Below the pieces are notes generated by a model. That model saw only the letters and a program-made list of their open reading frames with translations, did not search any database and had not been told where the DNA came from. The translations under genes were made by a program, and so were the position numbers. From Thermoflexales bacterium (GTDB lineage: Bacteria; Chloroflexota; Anaerolineae; Fen-1058), in NCBI GenBank assembly GCA_016931085.1, contig JAFGFO010000067.1:1-27111 (forward strand): a DNA stretch of 27,111 nucleotides. Reading direction: 5' to 3'. Positions 23,537 through 27,111 of the stretch are shown here, one piece after another. Every line of letters starts with the position of its first letter. Within the stretch, counting starts at the first letter, position 1.

Positions 23537-23884
23537 TTGGGCGCGGCTGGCGAGGAAGCCGCCGCACGCGAGCTGGTCCGGCGTGGTTATGCCGTCCTTG
23601 ATCGCAATTGGCGCTGCAAGCTGGGCGAGCTGGATATCGTGGCCGAGCGGGGTGGGGAGGTGGTCTTTGTCGAGGTGCGCGCCCGGCGCGGTGACCGCTT
23701 TGGCACTCCGGAAGAGTCGATCACGCCGAGCAAGCGCGCTCATCTGATTGCCGCGGCGCAGACCTATCTCAAGGCACATAGATTGGAAGAGCGCCAGTGG
23801 CGCATTGACGTCGCGGCACTCGAGTTTTCGCCGGCCGGCGAACTGCTGCGGCTGGATGTGATCGAGAACGCGATCGAGGGGTGA
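23537..23884 (+). CDS. yraN: UPF0102 / YraN-family endonuclease-like protein
   Basis: The 115-residue protein matches the UPF0102 layout: LGAAGEEAAARELVRRGY at the start, GELDIVAERGGEVVFVEVRAR in the middle (the PD-(D/E)XK-like catalytic core, Asp and Glu-Val-Arg), then the SKRAHLIAAAQTYL helix. The family is small, widespread and of uncertain function, thought to be nuclease-related. The only usual start codon in frame is TTG 23537, which trims the N-terminus. An upstream in-frame ATC at 23510 sits 5 bases after GGGGG and would give a more typical length. Its stop lies 2 bases before the glycosidase ATG, so the two genes are probably co-transcribed. Confidence 0.85.
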   Translation: MGAAGEEAAARELVRRGYAVLDRNWRCKLGELDIVAERGGEVVFVEVRARRGDRFGTPEESITPSKRAHLIAAAQTYLKAHRLEERQWRIDVAALEFSPAGELLRLDVIENAIEG

Positions 23885-23886
23885 CT

Positions 23887-26274
23887 ATGTGGGTGCTTAC
23901 TGATCAAGAGTATTTTGACGCTCCGGGCCTGTCGGCCCTTGTCTTCCATAACTCTTACCTGGAGGGCAAACAGGGCGGTGTGGAGCTTATTCAGCATGGC
24001 GAGCGGGTGGTGACGAACTGCGCCGTATTCCTGGAGCCAATCCCGCACCAGTGGTCGCCGTTGGCCACCGCCGGGCCGCGCCAGGTGGATCGCGCCAGCG
24101 GCGTCGTAGATGTGCCGTTGGCTTTCGCTGAACACGGCCTGGCTTGCACCTTGCGCGTCTGGGCCGACGGGCTCGCCCTGGGCCTGGCTGTGGACCTGGA
24201 CAAGCCACTGCCGCCAGAGTGGATCGGCAAAGTGAGCCTCAACTTGGAAATCTTTCCCGCCCTCTACTTTGGCAAGGGCTTTTGCCTGGGACAGACTTGT
24301 GGCGTGTTCCCGCGCCAGGCCAACGGCCCTGTCCTGCGCGCCGGCGGCGGCCTCGAGCCTGTCCCCCTGGCCGAGGGACCTCGCTTGGTCGTCGCGCCTG
24401 AGGACCCTCTGCGCAAGATCGTCATTGAGCAAGCCCACGGCAGCCTGGCGCTCTACGACGGGCGCAACGGGGCGCAGAACGGCTGGTTCGTCGTGCGCGG
24501 CTTGCTCCAGGCCGGCGCGACGCGGGACGCGGCGGAGTGGCGCATCACGTTGAACAGCCTGCCAGGCTGGCGGCGCGCGCCGGTCATCGCCATCTCACAG
24601 GTGGGTTATCACCCTGACCAGGCCAAACGGGCTGTCATCGAGCTGGACCCGCGTACGGAACAGCTGGAACAGGCCGTGCTGGAACAAGTAGGGCCGGAAG
24701 AGCCGCACGTCGTGCTGGCAGCCGAGCCGAGCCGCTGGGGACGTTTCCTGCGCTACGAGTACGCCGTCTTTGACTTTACACAGCTCCGCCAGCCAGGGCT
24801 GTATCGCGTCCGCTACGGCGACCAGGTGACGGCCCCGTTCCGCCTCAGCCGCGACGTCTACCAACGCGATGTGTGGCAGCCGGCGCTCGAAACCTTCTTG
24901 CCTGTCCAGATGTGCCACGTCTCTGTGCGCGACGGCCACCGGATTTGGCACGGTGCCTGTCACCTGGATGATGCGCTGCAGGCGCCGCCAAACCACGTCC
25001 ATTTTGACGGCTACCGGCACGGCCCGGATACCGTGGCCGAGCCTATGACGCACATCGCCGGCCTGGACCGGGGCGGGTGGCACGACGCGGGCGACGACGA
25101 CCTGGCCGCCGGTTCGCAAGCCCGCACCACTTATATCCTGGCGCTTGCCCGCGAGCTCTTTGGCCTGGACACCGATCAGACCACGCTGGACCGCGAGCGC
25201 CGCCAGGTCATCCTTCACCGGCCTGATGGCGTGCCCGATGTTGTCCAGCAGGTCACGCACGGGGTCGAGAATCTGCTCACCGGCTATCGTATCGCCGGGC
25301 ACAGTTTTTGTGGCATCATCGCTGGCTCGCTCGACCAATATGCCCTGGTAGGCGACACGGCCTCGCTGACCGATAACCGCGTGTACGATCCGAGCCTGGC
25401 GCCAGACCAGGTGTCGGGTGACCGTTCTGGCTTGCGCGACGACCGATGGGTCTTTACCAGCAAGGACACCGCTTTGGAGTATGCTGTGGCGGCGGCGCTG
25501 GCCGCCGCCAGCCGCGTCCTGCGCGGCTGGGAGGAGGCATTGGCTAGTGAGTGCCTGTCCACCGCGCTGAAAGTGTGGGAGACGGAACAAGCCCGGCCGC
25601 CAGTGGAGCATCACAGCGCTTATGTCCCCCGTCATCCCGACCAACAAGCTGTCAGGGCCGCCGTGGAGCTGCTGCTGGCGACCGGCGACGAGCGCTATCG
25701 CCAGCACCTGCGCCAGGCCTGGCCACTCATCGCCGAGAAAGTGGCCTCGTTGGGATGGACGGCCGCGCGTGCGATGCCCCACATGGAGGCGGCCTTCGCC
25801 AGCCAGCTTCGATCGGCTCTGGAAGCCTACCGGCCTGAGCTTGAACGCGAGCTGTCCGGCAATCCCTTTGGCGTGCCCTTCCATCCGCGCTTGTGGGGCG
25901 GCACCTGGCATATCCAGGAGCACGCGCTGCATCATTACTTCTTACACCGCGCTTTCCCTGATCTCTTCGACCGCGAGTTGGTGCTGCGGGCGCTGAATTA
26001 TGTGCTGGGCTGTCACCCCGCCTCTGACGTATCGCTCGTCTCGGGCGTGGGGGCGCGCTCACTCATCCCGGCTTATGGCTACAACCGCGCCGATTGGGGC
26101 TACATCCCCGGCGGCGGCGGCTCTGGCCCCAACGTCATCTGGCCCGATTTTCCCGAACTCAAGCACCCCTTCCCGTTCCTGTGGCAGCAGTCCGAGTATG
26201 TCATCGGCGGCGCGGCTTCGTATCTCTTTTGCGTCCTGGCGGCCGACCAGTTGCTGAATGGGGAAGGGAGCTAG
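23887..26274 (+). CDS. Glycoside hydrolase family 9-like protein with novel N-terminal domain, no signal peptide
   Basis: ATG 23887 is chosen because GAGGGG lies 5 bases upstream; GTG 23881 is possible but would place the ribosome site inside it. In the 795-residue protein, residues 1-230 form a beta-rich domain I do not recognise. Residues 234-320 look like the Ig-like domain that precedes many GH9 catalytic modules (SQVGYHPDQAKRAV at 237-250). The alpha/alpha barrel follows, with GGWHDAGDDD (396-405) holding the family's catalytic aspartates and QSEYVIGGA near the end supplying the likely acid Glu770. The family cleaves beta-1,4-glucans or removes glucosamine-type residues. There is no signal peptide, so it may act on cytoplasmic oligosaccharides. 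It shares an operon with yraN. Confidence 0.8.
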   Translation: MWVLTDQEYFDAPGLSALVFHNSYLEGKQGGVELIQHGERVVTNCAVFLEPIPHQWSPLATAGPRQVDRASGVVDVPLAFAEHGLACTLRVWADGLALGLAVDLDKPLPPEWIGKVSLNLEIFPALYFGKGFCLGQTCGVFPRQANGPVLRAGGGLEPVPLAEGPRLVVAPEDPLRKIVIEQAHGSLALYDGRNGAQNGWFVVRGLLQAGATRDAAEWRITLNSLPGWRRAPVIAISQVGYHPDQAKRAVIELDPRTEQLEQAVLEQVGPEEPHVVLAAEPSRWGRFLRYEYAVFDFTQLRQPGLYRVRYGDQVTAPFRLSRDVYQRDVWQPALETFLPVQMCHVSVRDGHRIWHGACHLDDALQAPPNHVHFDGYRHGPDTVAEPMTHIAGLDRGGWHDAGDDDLAAGSQARTTYILALARELFGLDTDQTTLDRERRQVILHRPDGVPDVVQQVTHGVENLLTGYRIAGHSFCGIIAGSLDQYALVGDTASLTDNRVYDPSLAPDQVSGDRSGLRDDRWVFTSKDTALEYAVAAALAAASRVLRGWEEALASECLSTALKVWETEQARPPVEHHSAYVPRHPDQQAVRAAVELLLATGDERYRQHLRQAWPLIAEKVASLGWTAARAMPHMEAAFASQLRSALEAYRPELERELSGNPFGVPFHPRLWGGTWHIQEHALHHYFLHRAFPDLFDRELVLRALNYVLGCHPASDVSLVSGVGARSLIPAYGYNRADWGYIPGGGGSGPNVIWPDFPELKHPFPFLWQQSEYVIGGAASYLFCVLAADQLLNGEGS

Positions 26275-26286
26275 CGGCGGGATCCG

Positions 26287-27111
26287 GTGAGCTCAGCACG
26301 GGTGACAAGTTGGGCATATGCCCGTTATAGTGAGCTCGCTCACCATAACGGCCGTCACTTGATCGTCATCGCCGGGCCGACCGCCGTCGGCAAGACAGCC
26401 TACGCTGTCGACCTGGCGCGGCGCTGTGATGGTGAAATCGTCTCGGCCGACTCGCGCCAGATCTATCGCGCGATGGACATCGGCACGGCCAAGCCGTCGC
26501 CTGACGAGCAGGCCGCCGTGCGCCACCACCTTATCGATGTGGTGGATCCTGATGGATCGTTTACATTGGCACAGTACCAGGCGGCCGCGCTTGACGCGCT
26601 TGACGATATCTGGGCGCGCGGCATGCAGCCTCTCTTGGTCGGAGGTACTGGCTTGTACATCAAGGCCGTGATCGAGGGCTGGCACATCCCCCCGGTGCCG
26701 CCCGATCCCGAGCTGCGCCACAAGTTGCAGGCGCAAGACGGCGGCGCGCTTTACGAACGCTTGCGAGAACTTGACCCAGCAGCGGCGGAGAACATAGACC
26801 CGCGTAACGTGCGCCGCACGATCCGCGCGCTGGAGGTGTGCTTGAGCAGCGGCCAACGCTTCTCGGACTTGGGTCAAGCCCAGTCGCCGCCGTACCCGGT
26901 CGAGATCACGCTGCTGGACATGGCGCGTGGGCAGTTGTACGCCCGGATTGACGCCCGTGTGGACGCGATGATCGAGCGAGGCTTGGTGGCCGAAGTCGAG
27001 AGCTTGGTCGCCAGGGGCTATGGCTGGAACCTGGCCTCCATGTCTGGCCTGGGCTATAAGCAGATCGGCGCTTACCTGCGCGGCGAGTGCTCGCTGGACG
27101 AAGCGATTGCC
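26287..27111 (+). CDS. miaA: tRNA dimethylallyltransferase MiaA (3' end beyond window)
   Basis: MiaA transfers a dimethylallyl group to A37 of tRNAs reading UNN codons. The visible 275 codons show the P-loop GPTAVGKT, EIVSADSRQIYRAMDIGTAKP, HHLIDVVDP, LLVGGTGLYIKA, RNVRRTIRALEV and SGLGYKQIGAYL, all diagnostic and in order. Candidate starts are GTG 26287, GTG 26302 and TTG 26359. The first two give 24 or 19 residues before the core LIVIAGPT, while TTG 26359 starts directly at it. No ribosome site is decisive, so the boundary is uncertain. The frame equals that of the upstream GH9 gene, separated by TAG at 26272. The C-terminal part is cut by the window edge. Confidence 0.92.
   Translation, partial: MSSARVTSWAYARYSELAHHNGRHLIVIAGPTAVGKTAYAVDLARRCDGEIVSADSRQIYRAMDIGTAKPSPDEQAAVRHHLIDVVDPDGSFTLAQYQAAALDALDDIWARGMQPLLVGGTGLYIKAVIEGWHIPPVPPDPELRHKLQAQDGGALYERLRELDPAAAENIDPRNVRRTIRALEVCLSSGQRFSDLGQAQSPPYPVEITLLDMARGQLYARIDARVDAMIERGLVAEVESLVARGYGWNLASMSGLGYKQIGAYLRGECSLDEAIA
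26312..26351. repeat. Perfect palindrome and adjoining hairpin at the miaA start
   Basis: GGGCATATGCCC (26312-26323) is a perfect 12-bp palindrome. It is followed by a hairpin with 13-bp arms (26322-26334 and 26339-26351), one mismatch (A26329/C26344) and a CTCG loop. No T tract follows, so it is not a standard terminator. It lies either in the first codons of miaA or, if TTG 26359 is the start, in its 5' leader, where it could modulate translation. Confidence 0.65.

Noticed and set aside
24595..25935. Long minus-strand open frame (446 codons) opposite the GH9 gene
   Set aside because: It has no recognisable motif and composition typical of an antisense frame of a GC-rich gene.
26322..26351. 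Hairpin as a Rho-independent terminator of the GH9 gene
   Set aside because: No T tract follows the stem, and the hairpin continues straight into miaA coding sequence.
26272..26361. GH9-MiaA fusion by readthrough, since both share a frame
   Set aside because: A TAG stop separates them, MiaA has its own possible starts, and a glycosidase-tRNA transferase fusion has no supporting logic.

Overview
The window looks like a GC-rich bacterial chromosome segment, most likely from an uncultured Chloroflexota (Anaerolineae-type) organism. This rests on the style of the MiaA and phosphofructokinase proteins, the STAND/Ser-Thr-kinase proteins, the TPR and propeller proteins, and the degenerate intergenic repeats. 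It is an inference from protein style, not a measured placement. Both edges cut genes: an EPTP-propeller protein at the left and miaA at the right. No rRNA, tRNA, transposase or CRISPR array was recognised, and no gene-free stretch exceeds about 175 bases.

Left block (1-8.7 kb, all minus strand). This is a tightly packed operon that reads leftward from a promoter/operator at about 8.7 kb. Its order is SAM methyltransferase, family 2 glycosyltransferase, a divergent NeuB-like synthase, an SpsF-type cytidylyltransferase, a canonical NeuB/LegI synthase, a NeuC/LegG hydrolysing epimerase, a NeuD/PglD-like acyltransferase and a CBS-domain nucleotidyltransferase of the PtmE type. Almost every junction overlaps or abuts. 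Together they describe synthesis and CMP activation of a nonulosonic (sialic/legionaminic-like) acid. Downstream lies a secreted protein with seven exact 50-residue EPTP repeats, a predicted seven-bladed propeller.

Second block (8.8-13.5 kb, minus strand). A MarR-like regulator of the exopolysaccharide-associated type leads an operon with homologues of WbpD, WbpE, WbpB and WbpA. These are the four steps from UDP-GlcNAc to UDP-2,3-diacetamido-2,3-dideoxy-glucuronic acid. The regulator promoter and the nonulosonate-operon promoter share the same layout: TTGACA, 17 bases, a -10 box fused to an identical 21-bp palindrome. This strongly suggests one regulator controls both sugar operons.

Third block (13.7-17.9 kb, minus strand). 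A phosphofructokinase with the PPi-dependent signature residues (Asp138, Lys158) is followed by a TPR protein and a TPR/beta-propeller protein, apparently co-transcribed.

Right block (18.0-27.1 kb, plus strand). A compact divergent promoter region separates the PFK operon from a two-gene unit whose reading frames overlap by 4 bases. The first protein has an N-terminal STAND-type P-loop ATPase fused to a C-terminal Ser/Thr kinase. The second is a 1115-residue polytopic membrane protein with a beta-sandwich and a C-terminal STAND ATPase of the same subtype. This pair is the best candidate for an undescribed signalling system. A UPF0102 (YraN) nuclease-like protein, a leaderless GH9-family glycosidase and the start of miaA follow.
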